Shown: positions 11,657-21,626 of the stretch, in pieces
Position numbering within the stretch: position 1 is the first letter of the stretch
Layout: each line of letters begins with the position of its first letter
Source of the DNA: Mycobacterium sp. ITM-2016-00317
GTDB lineage: Bacteria; Actinomycetota; Actinomycetes; Mycobacteriales; Mycobacteriaceae
DNA length: 64,000 nucleotides
Direction of reading: 5' to 3'
Assembly: GCF_002968295.1 (NCBI RefSeq)
Contig: NZ_CP134399.1
Location: forward strand, 3,906,001 to 3,970,000
Made by a program: the position numbers and the translations under genes
Notes under the pieces: model-generated
What the model was told of the DNA's origin: nothing
The model's input: the letters and a program-made list of their open reading frames with translations, nothing else
The model's database searches: none

Positions 11657-13671
11657 TCAGCCGCGCTCACGTTCGCGCCGGGCGAACTCGGCCAGCATCG
11701 CGTTGTAGGCCGCCAGATCGGCGTCGTCGTCCCGGTCGGCGGCGCGGTCGAGCCGTTTGGCGGTGCGTTCGTCGGTGCGGCGCCACTGCACGAACAGCGC
11801 GATGAGCACCACGACCAGCGGCACCTCACCCGCGGCCCAGGCGATCCCGCCGCCGAGCTTCTGGTCACCGAGCAGGTCGGTGTGCCAGCTCAGGTTCAGC
11901 GAGCGGTAGAAGCTCTCGGCGATCACCGTCTGCGTGCTCATCAGGACCACCCCGAAGAACGCGTGCAGCGGCAGCGACGCGAACACCATCGCGAGCTTGG
12001 CCAGCGGCGGCAGCGGTCGCGGTGTCGGGTCGATGCCGATGACCACCCAGTAGAAGAGGTAGCCGCTGAGCAGGAAGTGCAGGTTCATCGCCAGGTGCGC
12101 GAAGTGACTGCCCGCCACCGCGTCGAAGATGCCGCCGAAGTACAGGCCGTAGAACCCGACGATGAACAGCGCGGTCGCGACGAACGGGTTGGTCAGCACC
12201 TGGGAGACGCGTGAGTGCAGCGCGGCCAGCAGCCATTCCCGCGGTCCGGGTGGGTCGTTACGTCCGGAGGCGGGCAGCGCGCGCAGCGCCAGCGTGACGG
12301 GCGCCCCCAACACCAGCAGGATCGGCGCGAGCATCGACAGCATCATGTGCGCGACCATGTGGATGCTGAACATCGCCGGCATGTACCGCCCGATGCCCGA
12401 GGACGTCGCGAGCAGCAGCACCAGGCAGCCGAGCAGCCAGGCCGCGGTCCGGCCGGCCAGGCGTCGCCGCGGCGGCGCAACCGGACCACCCCGGCGATGT
12501 ACACCAGGGCGAACACGATCGCCGCGGTGCCGAAGACCAGGTCGAAGCGCCAGTCGAAGAGCATCCGGCTGAACGTGGGCGGGCCCGCGAGGTCGTAGCC
12601 GAGCTCGACCTCCGGGATCGACAGGTTGAGGTTCAGCGGGGGCGGAGGCGGGGTGCGGCCCAGCGCGACGGCGACGCCGAACGTGAGGCCGAAGATGACC
12701 GCTTCCACGAGCGCGAACCGCACGAGGGGCCCGCGCGCGTCCGGATCCTGCTGCAGCGCGGCCACTCCCCTGCGGCGCTGTTGCCAGCCGAGCACGCCGA
12801 GGGCCGCCAGCGCGACGATCTTGGCCAGGATCAACCGGCCGTAGTCGGTGCTCACCAGGTCCGCGGGCTGGATGCGGACCAGGGCGTTGATCACCCCGCT
12901 GAGCGCCATCGCGACGAAGCACCACAACGCGACCGCCGAGAAGCGGCGCGCGGCCAGTGGGCCGTGGTCACCCTGCCGCAGCGCGTGCACGAGCAGCGCC
13001 AGCAGCCCGCCGGCCCAGATCGCTCCGGCGACGAGGTGGATGAGCAGGCTGTTCGTCGCGAGGTCGTGGGCGCCGCCGGACGACGAGTGACCGGTCAGAC
13101 CCAGCGGAAGCAGGGTGAGCAGGGAGCCGGCGAACAGCACCGGCGTCCAGGACCAGCGCAGCACCGGCGCGCTGATCACGGTGACCAGCACGGCCAGCAG
13201 GGCCGTCCATCGCCATGCCCCGGCGATGTCGACGAGGTCGGCCACCGCCCAGATGTCGGCCGGGCTCAACCGGGCGGTCAGCGGTTGGCCGCTGATGTCG
13301 GAGACCGTCAGCGGCACCATCAGCACCGCGCACACGGCCCAGATCCCCGAGGCCACGGTGCCGGTGCGCAGCGCGCGGTAGCCGTCCGCGTCGAGCACCC
13401 CGTTGCGTTGCGGCGGCACCATGAACGCCGCGAACAGGAACGAACCCGTGGCGGTCACGGCGGCGATCTCACCGGCGGCCCTGACGAACGGCAGTCCGAG
13501 GTTGGTCACCGGCCCGGGATCGGGCAGTCCGGTGGCGGTCAGCGCCGCGGCCAGCGACAGCGCCGACAGCGTCGCGGCGGTGACACCGGCCAGTACCGCG
13601 ACCCCGTAGAGCACCGTCCATACCGGCGCGCGTCGCACACCGACGGGTTCGGCGTGGGCGACAGACGTCAT
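11657..13671 (-). pseudogene. CopD-CtaG fusion protein, frameshifted
   Basis: The first frame (13671 to about 12460) encodes a CopD copper-transport domain with eight or more hydrophobic helices. The second frame (about 12460 to 11657) continues with a CtaG cytochrome-c-oxidase assembly domain (SIHMVAHMMLSMLAPI, LLSGYLFYWVVIGIDP, WHTDLLGDQKLGGGIAWAAG). Together they match the roughly 660-residue CopD-CtaG proteins of mycobacteria (Rv0102-like). The switch lies at GGCCGGCC, 12451-12458. One added base there restores a frame of about 671 residues. As written the CopD frame runs on out of register to 12343. The role would be copper supply to the respiratory oxidase at the membrane. Either a real one-base loss or a sequencing error. 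Confidence 0.85.
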
Positions 13672-13702
13672 GTGTCCAGCGTATGACCTCTGCGAACGCG
13701 AT

Positions 13703-16054
13703 CTACGACACAGGGTCGTTGCGCAGCGCCAGGCGGTCGCGCTCGCGCGCGAAGAACTGCCGGCGCGCGCACCGGTCGACGGTGTTCATGTCCTTGAGGA
13801 TGCCGCGAAGTTCGGCGCGGAAGTCTCTCCTGCGGTCGGCCAGGTCGGGTGCCGGCGCCAGCAGATGCTGGTCCGCGGCGACCTGGCGGGCCGTCGCGAA
13901 CAGTAGCGCCGACACCGACTCGGTGCTCTGCAGCCGTCCCTGCGCGACGTACTGCTGCCCGAGTCCGAGCGCCTTGGCCGTCAGGTCCTTCTCCGAGATC
14001 TCCGCCGGTGCGTCGATCAGCGCGTCGGCGACGATCTGATAGGCCTCGAAGAACGGGCGCAGCAGCGGCCCCGCGATCGCCGGCCGCTTCTCGCGCAGCA
14101 GCTCGTCGAGCCGGTTCCCGCCCGCGGCGATGTCGCTCTCCCAGGTCCCGTGCCACGACATCTCTTCGGTGACGTGGTCGCGGTAGGCGGCCGAGTCGGC
14201 GAAGTAGAACTCGAACTTGAGCAGGTCGCGCAGCCGCATCACCTGGTGCCAGAAGGCGTCCAGCCGGTCGGTTTCGGTGCGCGCGGCGCAGGCCAGCGCG
14301 AGTTGGACCAGTGAGGTCTCCAGGAACGCGTCGATCAGCGAGTTGCGGTAGAACGCAGCCTCCAGCTCGTCGCCCGGGGCGATGTTCCAGACGGTGACCC
14401 GGCCGCTGTCGGTCCGGGTGATCGGGTGCCCGCCCGACAGCGCGTCGAGCGCGGAACGCACCCCTTCGGGGGTGCGCAACCGCAACGCGCTGTTGCTCAT
14501 CGGCGTCTGTCTGCGCTCCAGATAGTCCAGGGAGTCCTGCAGTGTGTGGTGCAACTGATCGAGTGTCAGCGCGATGCCGCGGGTACTGAGCAGCAGCGCC
14601 GAGACCAGCGCCGTCGCGTTCACCGGGGTGACCTGCAGGATGCGCCAGGCCACCTCGAAGGCCATCTTCTGCATGGCCAGGCGTTTGGCCGGCTCGTCGG
14701 CCGCCATCGGCCCGTGCGGCTCGCCGAGGTACTCGCGCATGGACACCGCGTCCGGGAAGCGGACGTAGATCTTGCCGTAGTTGCGTTCGCCCTGCGCCCG
14801 GATGTAGTTGACCAGCCAGGACAACCCCTCGGCGGTCTTCTCCCCGCCCCTGGCGTAGGACGCGTACTCGGCGGTCTCGTGCAGTTGGTCGAAGCTGATC
14901 GACACCGGCTGAAGCAGGATGTCGTCGCTGCGACCGTCCAGGTAGGCGTCGGCGACGTAGGCGAGCAGACCGAGCTTGGGCGGCAACATCTTTCCGGTGC
15001 GGGACCGGGTGCCCTCGATCGCCCAGGACAGATTGAAGCGCTTCTCGACGATGTAGCCGACGAACTGGCGCAGCACGAACTTGTACAGCGGGTCGTCGAG
15101 CTTGCGGCGCAGGAAGATCACCCCGGAGCGGCGCATCAGCGGACCCATGAACCCGAACGACAGGTTGATGCCCGCGAAGGTGTGCACCGGCGGTAACCGG
15201 TTCTCCTGCATGGCGACCGGGACGATGACGCCGTCGAGGTAGGACCGGTGGGAGAACAGCAGTACGGCCGGATGGGATTCCAGCGACTGCCGCATCGCCT
15301 CGACCTCGCCGCGGTCGTAGTCGATGTTCGGGTCGAACCCGCGGCTGAAGATCGCGCGGCCCAGTGCCGGGATCAGGTCGACCGAGAAGCGGCTCCAGCC
15401 GGTGCCGAGCTCGTCGAGCATCTCCCCGGCCTGTTCGACGGTGGCGCCCGGGATCTCGGCCAGCCCGTCGCGGAACCGGGCCGAGGCCAGCACCTCCGGC
15501 TTGATCAGCCGCGGTGACTTGTATTCGGGACCGAGCAGGCGCAACTCGACCCGTTCGATCGCCAGGATCGCCCGCCGGAGCACGAATCGGGCGAATTCCC
15601 TGGGGTTCTCGGCGACGGTGGTCTCACTCCAGCGTTGCCGCAGTTCCGAGACCTTGGCGGGTTCGCCCGCGACCACCCGCGCCCGCGAGGGATCCCTTTT
15701 CAGGATCGCGTGCTGCAGCACCTTCGGCGGGCGGTAGGTGTCGCGGCCCGACACCACCGCGACAACTTTGGAGCGGGTGGGTAGGCCGCCCGGCACCCAG
15801 AACACGCGCACCGGGACCACCGAGCGGTCCTCGTCGGCCTCGAGCAACTCGACCAGTTGAGCCATCACCGGCGGTGGTGGATCGTCGTCGGCGGGCAGCT
15901 TGAGCACCTCGATCCTGGACTCGGGGTGCGCGCGACGTTGACGTTCCAGCCAGTCGCTGAGCAGCGCCTCCTCGGCGGGCGAGGACACCGAGGCCAGGAC
16001 GAAGGTGTCGTCGACGGCGTTGTAGGACGCGAAGTCGTCGGCCCGGGTCTTCAC
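13703..16054 (-). CDS. plsB2: Glycerol-3-phosphate acyltransferase PlsB2
   Basis: A 783-residue enzyme (Rv2482c is about 789) that acylates sn-glycerol-3-phosphate, the first step of phospholipid and triacylglycerol synthesis, at the membrane. Acyltransferase motif I is FSHRSYLDG (HX4D), followed by [19 protein letters not shown] (motif III) and [10 protein letters not shown] (motif IV). The start GTG (16052-16054) overlaps the native plsC stop TGA as GTGA. As written there is no stop between plsC and this gene in this frame, so an upstream ribosome would make a fusion. Internal initiation would still give normal PlsB2. Confidence 0.93.
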   Translation of the reverse strand: MKTRADDFASYNAVDDTFVLASVSSPAEEALLSDWLERQRRAHPESRIEVLKLPADDDPPPPVMAQLVELLEADEDRSVVPVRVFWVPGGLPTRSKVVAVVSGRDTYRPPKVLQHAILKRDPSRARVVAGEPAKVSELRQRWSETTVAENPREFARFVLRRAILAIERVELRLLGPEYKSPRLIKPEVLASARFRDGLAEIPGATVEQAGEMLDELGTGWSRFSVDLIPALGRAIFSRGFDPNIDYDRGEVEAMRQSLESHPAVLLFSHRSYLDGVIVPVAMQENRLPPVHTFAGINLSFGFMGPLMRRSGVIFLRRKLDDPLYKFVLRQFVGYIVEKRFNLSWAIEGTRSRTGKMLPPKLGLLAYVADAYLDGRSDDILLQPVSISFDQLHETAEYASYARGGEKTAEGLSWLVNYIRAQGERNYGKIYVRFPDAVSMREYLGEPHGPMAADEPAKRLAMQKMAFEVAWRILQVTPVNATALVSALLLSTRGIALTLDQLHHTLQDSLDYLERRQTPMSNSALRLRTPEGVRSALDALSGGHPITRTDSGRVTVWNIAPGDELEAAFYRNSLIDAFLETSLVQLALACAARTETDRLDAFWHQVMRLRDLLKFEFYFADSAAYRDHVTEEMSWHGTWESDIAAGGNRLDELLREKRPAIAGPLLRPFFEAYQIVADALIDAPAEISEKDLTAKALGLGQQYVAQGRLQSTESVSALLFATARQVAADQHLLAPAPDLADRRRDFRAELRGILKDMNTVDRCARRQFFARERDRLALRNDPVS

Positions 16055-17725
16055 TGGCGCCCCTTGGGATCCCGCTGCGCCGCCTTCTTCGCCGGCGCCT
16101 TCTTCGCCGCTGTCGTCTTCGCTGCTGTCGCCTTCTTGGTCGCGGCTTTCTTGGCGGGCGCCTTCTTGGCCGCGGCCTTCTTGGCGGGCGCCTTCTTGGC
16201 GGCTGCCTTCTTCGCCGGCTTCAGCCCGCGTGGTACGTGTGTACAGATCCGGCACCGGCAGTTCGTCGTGCGGCCAGTCCGCGAGCGTGTCGAGGTAGAG
16301 CTGCCGCACCTCCTCGATGCGCTCGGTCATGTTCTCGTGGGTCCAGTCGTCGACCGGAATCGGCGGGTACACCACCACGTCGACGGTGCCGGGGTTGAAG
16401 GTGCTCGAATCACGGGCGGCGATCACCTCGGCGTTGCGGATCACGATCGGCACGATCGGGATGCCCACCGACATCGCGATACGGAACGGGCCCTTCTTGA
16501 AAGGGCCGACCTCGTTGGTGTCCAACCGGGTGCCCTCGGGCGCGATGAGTATCGAAAGACCTTTGCGGGCAAGATCTTCGACCTTGCGCAGACCTTCGAC
16601 AGCCTTCTTCGGGTCGTCGCGGTCGATGAACGCCGCGTCCAGGATCCTGCCGATCGTTCCGACGACGGGGTCGTTTTCGAGTTCCTTCTTGCCGACCGTG
16701 GTGAAGTTGTCGTTGACCAGACGTCCGGCGATCAACGGATCTGCCTGGTTGCGGTGGTTGAAGATGAACACCGCGGGCCGCTGCGCGGTCAGGTTGTCCT
16801 TGCCGAGCACCTGCAGACGGATGCCGACCGTGTCGAGCACGGTGCGGCCGAACATCGAGGTGAAGAAGTTCACGCCGGTGCGCTTGTTGCGCGTCAGCAG
16901 TCCAAGCCCGAGCGCTCCGGCCGCGATCGGCACCATCGACGCGATGCCGGCCGCGGTGCGCACCTGCGATACCGGGCTGGCACCGCTGCGGCTGCTGAAG
17001 CGCAGGATCGGCCACCCGCGCTTGGCGGCGACGGCGGCCATCTTGCCCTCCGGGTTGGTCGGACGCGGGTTGCCGACCAGGTACATCAGCGCGACGTCCT
17101 CGTCACCGTCGGCGTAGAAGTAGCTCTCCGACAGGTCGATGTCGTTGGCGGCGGCGAATTCCTGTACCGCCCTTGCCTTGCCGGGTCCCCAGATGATCGG
17201 GCGCTGCACCTCACCGGTGATCAACCCGTCCTCGTCGGTCTCGAACTTGTTGCTCAGCACTTTGTCGATGCCCAGGAAGCGGGCGACCGGCTCCACCTGC
17301 ACCGTCAGCGCCGACGAGGACAGCACCACGGTGTGACCGCGCGCCATGTGGGCGCGGACGATATCGCGCATCTCCGGATAGATCCGGCCGACGATCTTCT
17401 GGACGAACAACCGCTCGGCGAGTTCGTCGATGTCGTCCACCGAGTTGCCGCGCATCATCCGTGCGCCCTTGCCGATGAGATCCTCGAACTCCGAGCGGCC
17501 GAGCCGGTGGTTCAGTCCGGCCTGGACCATGCCGATGAACTCTCCCATCGACATCTTCCTGCGGCGCAACCGATCCTGGGTCATCACCACACCGGTGAAG
17601 CCGGCCACGAGGGTCCCGTCGAGGTCGAAGAACGCGCCGATCTGAGGGCCCTCGGGGCTGGCCCGGATCTCGGCGACCGAGCCAGGCAGACGCAGTTGAC
17701 GGTTGACCGGTGTCGCCGATGTCAC
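16051..17725 (-). CDS. plsC: HAD-IB phosphatase / lysophosphatidate acyltransferase PlsC, frameshifted tail
   Basis: The N-terminal HAD-IB domain has [17 protein letters not shown] and [11 protein letters not shown]. The C-terminal PlsC domain (about residues 270-480) has [10 protein letters not shown] (HX4D) and LIAPEGTR. It would acylate lysophosphatidic acid to phosphatidic acid. The start GTG at 17725 overlaps the DGAT stop. After YTRTTR the frame turns into Glu/Gly/Gln-rich text, while the next frame gives a Lys/Ala-rich tail ([12 protein letters not shown] type) with G/C third positions, ending in TGA at 16051. The span is 1675 bases, one more than a multiple of three. An extra G in the run at 16225-16227 explains it; corrected length is 557 residues. 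Confidence 0.88.
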
Positions 17726-19209
17726 TGGGGGCCACGTCCGTTCTGTCGGGTCGAAGGGTGAACAGGGGCAGTCTGGGCGGCGAAGGTCACCGGCACGGCA
17801 CGGCCGTCGCCGCCGAGGGCCAGCACCTCGTCGAACCCGGCGAGCAGGCAGTGCGCGAAGAGGTCCGGCTCGGTGATCGAGGCCCGGTCGTAGCGGGCGG
17901 TGATGGTGCAGTACCCCGAACGCGACACCAGCACCACCATCATCGCCACACCGGGCAACGGCCCGATGCCGTACTGACGCAGCACCTTTGCCCCGGCGAC
18001 GAAGGTCTCCCCGGCGTAGACGGGCACGTTGCTGGCCTGGACGTCGGAGTTCACTATGGAGCCGGCCATCGATTCGAGTACTGCGTCGGGGAGCAGGCCG
18101 GCGATCGGGGCGATCGCGCCGACCAGGTCGATGGCCCGCTCTTCGCGCTTGCGCATCATCTGCGCCCGGACCTCCCTGATGCGCACCGCGGGGTCGGAGA
18201 GCCCGAGCGGCGCTGCCAGGTTGACCCCGGCGAACCGGTTGCCCCCGGCAGGGTCGGCGTCCGAACGCAGGTTCACCGGCACCGCCATCGGCAGTGTGTC
18301 GACGGGCACGCCTTTGGCGTCGTGGTATCGCCGCAACGCCCCGCACACCCCAGCCAGGTAGGCGTCGTTGATGGAGCCGCCGGCGGCTTTGGCGGCCCGG
18401 TGCAAGTCGCCGAACTCGATGTCGATGGCCTCGGTGCGCGAGGACAGGCTGCGCCGCCGCAGGATCGGCGACGGGTCGGCGACCGGACCCATGACACGGG
18501 CCCCGGACATCGCGTAGTCGAACGCACCACCGAGCCGCGCCAACGGATCGCGCACCACGTGGCCGGCCGCCCGGACGGCGCCGAACACCGCGTCCCGCAC
18601 CCCACCTGCCACCGTGCCGGGCAGACGGTTCAGACCGGCCCGCATCAGGTCGTTCGGGGACAGGTCGGACGGGATCGGCAACGGCGGCGTGGGTCGCGGC
18701 GGTGGTTCCCGCTCGAAATCGTAGAGGTTGGCGAACATCTCGACGCCGCCGACCGCGTCGGTGACGGCGTGGCTGAGATGAACCATCAGCGCCGCCTGCC
18801 CGTTCTCGACACCCTCGATCAGGGTGGCCGTCCACAGGGGCCGGGAGATGTCCAGCGGCGACTGCGCGGCGACCTCGGCGAAGTCGATCAGCTGGCGCAC
18901 CGTGCCGGGCTCGGGAAGCCGCACCCGGCGCAGGTGGAAGTCGAGGTTGAAGTCGGGGTCGATCACCCAGCGCGGGGCGGCGGTCGGAAACGTCGGGGTG
19001 ACGACCTTCTGGCGCAGCCGAAGCACCTTGCGGGAGGCATGCTCGAAACGGGTGTAGAACGTGTCCCAGTCCGGTGCGGCGTCGAGCAGTTCGACGGTCA
19101 TGATGCCCGAGCGGGTACGCGGATTGGCTTCGCCACGATGCAGGATCTGATCGAGCGGGCTGAGTTCCTCCGGGAGGGTGGCCGCACCCACCTCCGGCTC
19201 GTTGCTCAT
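17722..19209 (-). CDS. WS/DGAT-family wax ester synthase / diacylglycerol acyltransferase (Rv2484c-like)
   Basis: A 495-residue protein of the bacterial wax-synthase/diacylglycerol acyltransferase family. The usual HHxxxDG site is degenerate here: [12 protein letters not shown] keeps the second His and the Asp, but the first His is Ser and the Gly is Ala. C-terminal family motifs such as [13 protein letters not shown] and [12 protein letters not shown] are present. The ATG at 19209 is used; a GTG at 19218 adds three residues. It leads the operon DGAT-plsC-plsB2, linked by GTGA overlaps. Acyl transfer is likely but should be tested given the altered motif. Confidence 0.87.
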   Translation of the reverse strand: MSNEPEVGAATLPEELSPLDQILHRGEANPRTRSGIMTVELLDAAPDWDTFYTRFEHASRKVLRLRQKVVTPTFPTAAPRWVIDPDFNLDFHLRRVRLPEPGTVRQLIDFAEVAAQSPLDISRPLWTATLIEGVENGQAALMVHLSHAVTDAVGGVEMFANLYDFEREPPPRPTPPLPIPSDLSPNDLMRAGLNRLPGTVAGGVRDAVFGAVRAAGHVVRDPLARLGGAFDYAMSGARVMGPVADPSPILRRRSLSSRTEAIDIEFGDLHRAAKAAGGSINDAYLAGVCGALRRYHDAKGVPVDTLPMAVPVNLRSDADPAGGNRFAGVNLAAPLGLSDPAVRIREVRAQMMRKREERAIDLVGAIAPIAGLLPDAVLESMAGSIVNSDVQASNVPVYAGETFVAGAKVLRQYGIGPLPGVAMMVVLVSRSGYCTITARYDRASITEPDLFAHCLLAGFDEVLALGGDGRAVPVTFAAQTAPVHPSTRQNGRGPQ

Positions 19210-19307
19210 GCGCACCACGCTAGTCGGCGCCCGTGCCGCACGAGGCGGCTTTAGTCTCGGTCGCCGGGCCCGTCACCGGCGGCCCGCGAGATACACTGCT
19301 CGGCGTT

Positions 19308-19381
19308 GCCTCCGTAGCTCAGTTGGATAGAGCAAGAGCCTTCTAATCTCTAGGTCGCAGGTTCGATTCCTGCCGGGGGCG
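19308..19381 (+). tRNA. tRNA-Arg (anticodon TCT)
   Basis: Cloverleaf: acceptor GCCTCCG with CGGGGGC, D arm GCTC/GAGC, anticodon loop CTTCTAA (TCT, reads AGA), T arm GCAGG TTCGATT CCTGC, discriminator G. The closing pair of the anticodon stem is a C-T mismatch. CCA is not encoded. A TACACT box at 19292-19297 is placed as a -10 element. The 3' half is overlapped on the other strand by the end of the hydrolase gene. Confidence 0.93.
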
Positions 19382-20222
19382 CAAACTCCTCGCCGAGGAA
19401 CTTGAGCAGCACCTCGTTGAACTCGTCGGCGTGGCTGATCGGGATCGCGTGTGGTCCCCCGGCGATCACGTGCAGCCGGCTGTCGGGCAGTGCCTCGTGC
19501 GTACGCCGTCCCGACCCCTCGAACGGGACGGTCGCATCGCTGTCGCCGTGCACGACCAGCGCCGGCACGGTCACCTTCGGCAGGTCCTCGCGGAAGTCGG
19601 TGCCACCGAACGCCGCCATGCAGGCCAGCGCCGCCGGCTTGCTCGCCTCGCCGCACATCTCCAGCGCCCATTGCCGCTGCTCTTCGCTGACCGCCGGCCT
19701 GCCGTCGGCGGAGAACACCTCGGTCATCATCTGCTCGTAGAACGAGTCCTGGTTGGCGGTCAGGGACGCGGCCATCTTCGCGGCCTGCGTGGCGGTGAGC
19801 GGCCCGTCGGGGTTGTCCTTGCGGTGCGACATGAAGGGCGTCACCGAGGAGGCGAAAACCACGCTGCGCAGCCGCCCCACCCCCTTGCGGGCGCAGTAAC
19901 TGGCCACCTCTCCCCCACCCATGGAGAACCCGACCAGCGTGGCGTCGCGCAGGTCGAGTTCTTCCATCAGCGCGGACAGGTCGTCGGACAGACTCTCGTA
20001 GGTGTAACCGATCAGCGGCTTGTCGCTGCGGCCGAAACCCCGGCGGTCGTAGGTGATCACGCGGTATCCGGCGGCGCGCAGCGCGTCCACCTGGGGCGCC
20101 CACGAGTCCGCGTTCCAGGGCCAGCCGTGGATGAGCACGATTGGTCGCCCAGAACCTCCGGTGTCGTCGACGTACAACTCGGTGGTGCGAAGCGGGCCAC
20201 GGTAGGCGGTGATCGCGGTCAT
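19350..20222 (-). CDS. Alpha/beta hydrolase (chloroperoxidase/esterase type)
   Basis: A 290-residue alpha/beta-hydrolase. Oxyanion segment is LIHGWPWNADSW, the nucleophile elbow is GFSMGGG (Ser near residue 97), the acid lies in HGDSDATVPFE and the His in GGPHAIPISH. It resembles non-haem haloperoxidases and arylesterases; the natural substrate is unknown. The last codons (PAGIEPAT) are translated from the antisense strand of tRNA-Arg, and the stop lies inside that tRNA, a 32-base overlap. The native end may have been lost when the genes came together. The ATG at 20222 is chosen because homology begins there. Confidence 0.85.
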   Translation of the reverse strand: MTAITAYRGPLRTTELYVDDTGGSGRPIVLIHGWPWNADSWAPQVDALRAAGYRVITYDRRGFGRSDKPLIGYTYESLSDDLSALMEELDLRDATLVGFSMGGGEVASYCARKGVGRLRSVVFASSVTPFMSHRKDNPDGPLTATQAAKMAASLTANQDSFYEQMMTEVFSADGRPAVSEEQRQWALEMCGEASKPAALACMAAFGGTDFREDLPKVTVPALVVHGDSDATVPFEGSGRRTHEALPDSRLHVIAGGPHAIPISHADEFNEVLLKFLGEEFAPPAGIEPAT

Positions 20223-20281
20223 CACGACGTGTCCTCTCGGCTCGGGGTCGACTGTGCTTGTACCCCCGCGGCGCACAATCG

Positions 20282-21067
20282 CTACCTCGCTGTGGCCTCG
20301 ATCACCGGAGCCAGTCCGTCGAGCACGCGCGCCAGTCCGAACGCGTAAGCGTGCTCGGCGCTGTAGGCGCCGGCGTGCGCCGCCCCGGCCGCCGCGCCGA
20401 CTCGCGCGGCCAACGGGAACCGGTCGGCGTCGAACACCTTCGCCAACAGTGGCTCGGCACGTTCCCACCACGCCTGGTCGTCCACGCCGCTGTCGGCGCC
20501 GGCGTCCCGGGTGTCGTTGGCGATCCGCGCCACCGAGGTCACGAACCCCAGCAGGAAGGTCAGCGCGGCGTCCATCTGCACGTCGTCGAGACCGAGACCG
20601 TCGAACGCGCCCAGTTCGTGCTCGTACTTCGCGATCATCCCGGGCCCCAACGGCGGACGGGTGGTGGCCAGCTGGGCCGCCCACCGATGTCGCTCGAGTA
20701 GTTCGCGGTTGGCCGCGGCGACTGCGGAAAGCCGGTCCCGCCAAGGCATCCCACTGAGGTCGGGCCGATCCATCCGGGCGTAGACGGTGTCGAGCATCAG
20801 GTCGAGGAGCTCGGCCTTGCCGGGGACGTAGGTGTAGGTGGCCATGGTCGCGATGCCCAGCCTGGTCGCGACCGCGCGCATGGTGACCGCGCCGAGTCCG
20901 TCCGCGTCGGCGATCTCGATCGCGGCGTCGACGACCGCGTCGACCGTCGTGCGCTGGCGGGGCCCGCGATTGCTCCGGGGCTCCCCGGGGGTGCGCCACA
21001 GCAGTTCCAGGGTGCGCACCGGATCCCCCGAACTGGTCCGGTCCGGGGCCGCTCCGCGCTTGTCCAT
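20282..21067 (-). CDS. TetR-family transcriptional regulator
   Basis: A 261-residue regulator. The DNA-binding part (about residues 40-90) reads DAAIEIADADGLGAVTMRAV, then RLGIATMATYTYV with the recognition helix. The C-terminal part is a TetR_C-type ligand domain. It lies next to the hydrolase on the same strand (59 bases) and is divergent from the SnoaL-like gene. The repeated GTACGTTGTAC site between them is the likely operator. The ATG at 21067 fits the spacing to that site. Ligand unknown. Confidence 0.88.
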   Translation of the reverse strand: MDKRGAAPDRTSSGDPVRTLELLWRTPGEPRSNRGPRQRTTVDAVVDAAIEIADADGLGAVTMRAVATRLGIATMATYTYVPGKAELLDLMLDTVYARMDRPDLSGMPWRDRLSAVAAANRELLERHRWAAQLATTRPPLGPGMIAKYEHELGAFDGLGLDDVQMDAALTFLLGFVTSVARIANDTRDAGADSGVDDQAWWERAEPLLAKVFDADRFPLAARVGAAAGAAHAGAYSAEHAYAFGLARVLDGLAPVIEATAR

Positions 21068-21110
21068 CCGGCTGATCGTAGCCGGGACGGGACACCGCCG
21101 GAGCGTTCCT

Positions 21111-21135
21111 GTACGTTGTACTTTGTACGTTGTAC
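21111..21135. promoter_or_regulatory. Candidate TetR operator, tandem GTACGTTGTAC
   Basis: GTACGTTGTAC occurs at 21111-21121 and again at 21125-21135, with three T between. Each unit is itself flanked by GTAC on both sides. The pair lies 43 bases upstream of the TetR start and 22 bases before the SnoaL-like start, where a divergent repressor would act. Confidence 0.65.
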
Positions 21136-21157
21136 GGAAAGAGTAAGGGGATGCAGG

Positions 21158-21559
21158 ATGACCGATCGCAGTGGTTACGCGCCGACGCAGGCCGACGTCG
21201 ACGAGGTGCTGGCGTGGTTCACCCACTACGACGCACTGGCCGTCGCCGGTGACGTCGAGGCCATGGCCGACCAGGCGATGTTCCCGCTCAACGAGGTCAC
21301 CGACGGCCAGGCCGAATCGTGCGACCGGGACAGGTTCGTCGCCCAGATGGCCCGGGAAGTGGGCGGATCCGGGGACCTCACGATGGAGTCGGTACGCACT
21401 CCGCATTTCATCAACCAGAACCTGGTCTTCGTGCTCACCGATGCGACCATCACCGCGGGCGGACACCGCCAGCAGGTCCGCTACGGCGATCTCCTGGTTA
21501 AGACGGCCGGCGGGTGGAAGTTCCAGACGATGGTGCAGGGCGGCTGGGGCGACTCCTAG
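21158..21559 (+). CDS. SnoaL/NTF2-like domain protein
   Basis: A 133-residue protein with the cone-like NTF2 fold pattern. An N-terminal helix (VDEVLAWFTHYDALAVAGDVEAMADQ, read in part) precedes beta strands FVLTDATITAGGH and YGDLLVKTAGGWKF. The family includes small isomerases, dehydratases and binding proteins, so the activity is open. The ATG at 21158 is chosen over an upstream frame that runs through the operator. It is probably controlled by the divergent TetR and may be co-transcribed with the dienelactone hydrolase 67 bases downstream. Confidence 0.75.
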   Translation: MTDRSGYAPTQADVDEVLAWFTHYDALAVAGDVEAMADQAMFPLNEVTDGQAESCDRDRFVAQMAREVGGSGDLTMESVRTPHFINQNLVFVLTDATITAGGHRQQVRYGDLLVKTAGGWKFQTMVQGGWGDS

Positions 21560-21609
21560 CCGGGCCGGGTTATGCGGGCAGCGAACGCCACCTGCGGCGA
21601 AGTCCCCAG

Positions 21610-21626
21610 GTGGCATTCTCTGCCAC
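21610..21626 (+). promoter_or_regulatory. Inverted repeat touching the dienelactone hydrolase start codon
   Basis: GTGGCA-TTCTC-TGCCAC, a perfect 6-bp dyad, ends one base before the ATG at 21627. There is no Shine-Dalgarno sequence, so the dyad occupies the ribosome-binding region. It may be an operator or a translation-blocking hairpin. Confidence 0.4.

Noticed and set aside
16070..16220. Repeat array or CRISPR-like repeat at the end of plsC
   Set aside because: The repeated GCCAAGAAGGC pattern is a coding Lys/Ala tail; units vary and there are no spacers.
15857..17761. 634-residue plus-strand frame opposite plsC
   Set aside because: Antisense to conserved acyltransferase and HAD motifs; [10 protein letters not shown] repeats are only the shadow of the Lys/Ala tail.
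13703..18835. A single 1710-residue minus-strand protein
   Set aside because: The first 370 residues are an out-of-frame reading of the DGAT gene. The plsC start is GTG at 17725, and the plsC-plsB2 join is best explained by one extra base.
19273..20103. 276-residue minus-strand frame ending with a CDLEIRRLLLYPTELR-type peptide
   Set aside because: Its end is antisense tRNA-Arg and the rest is a shifted copy of the hydrolase gene.
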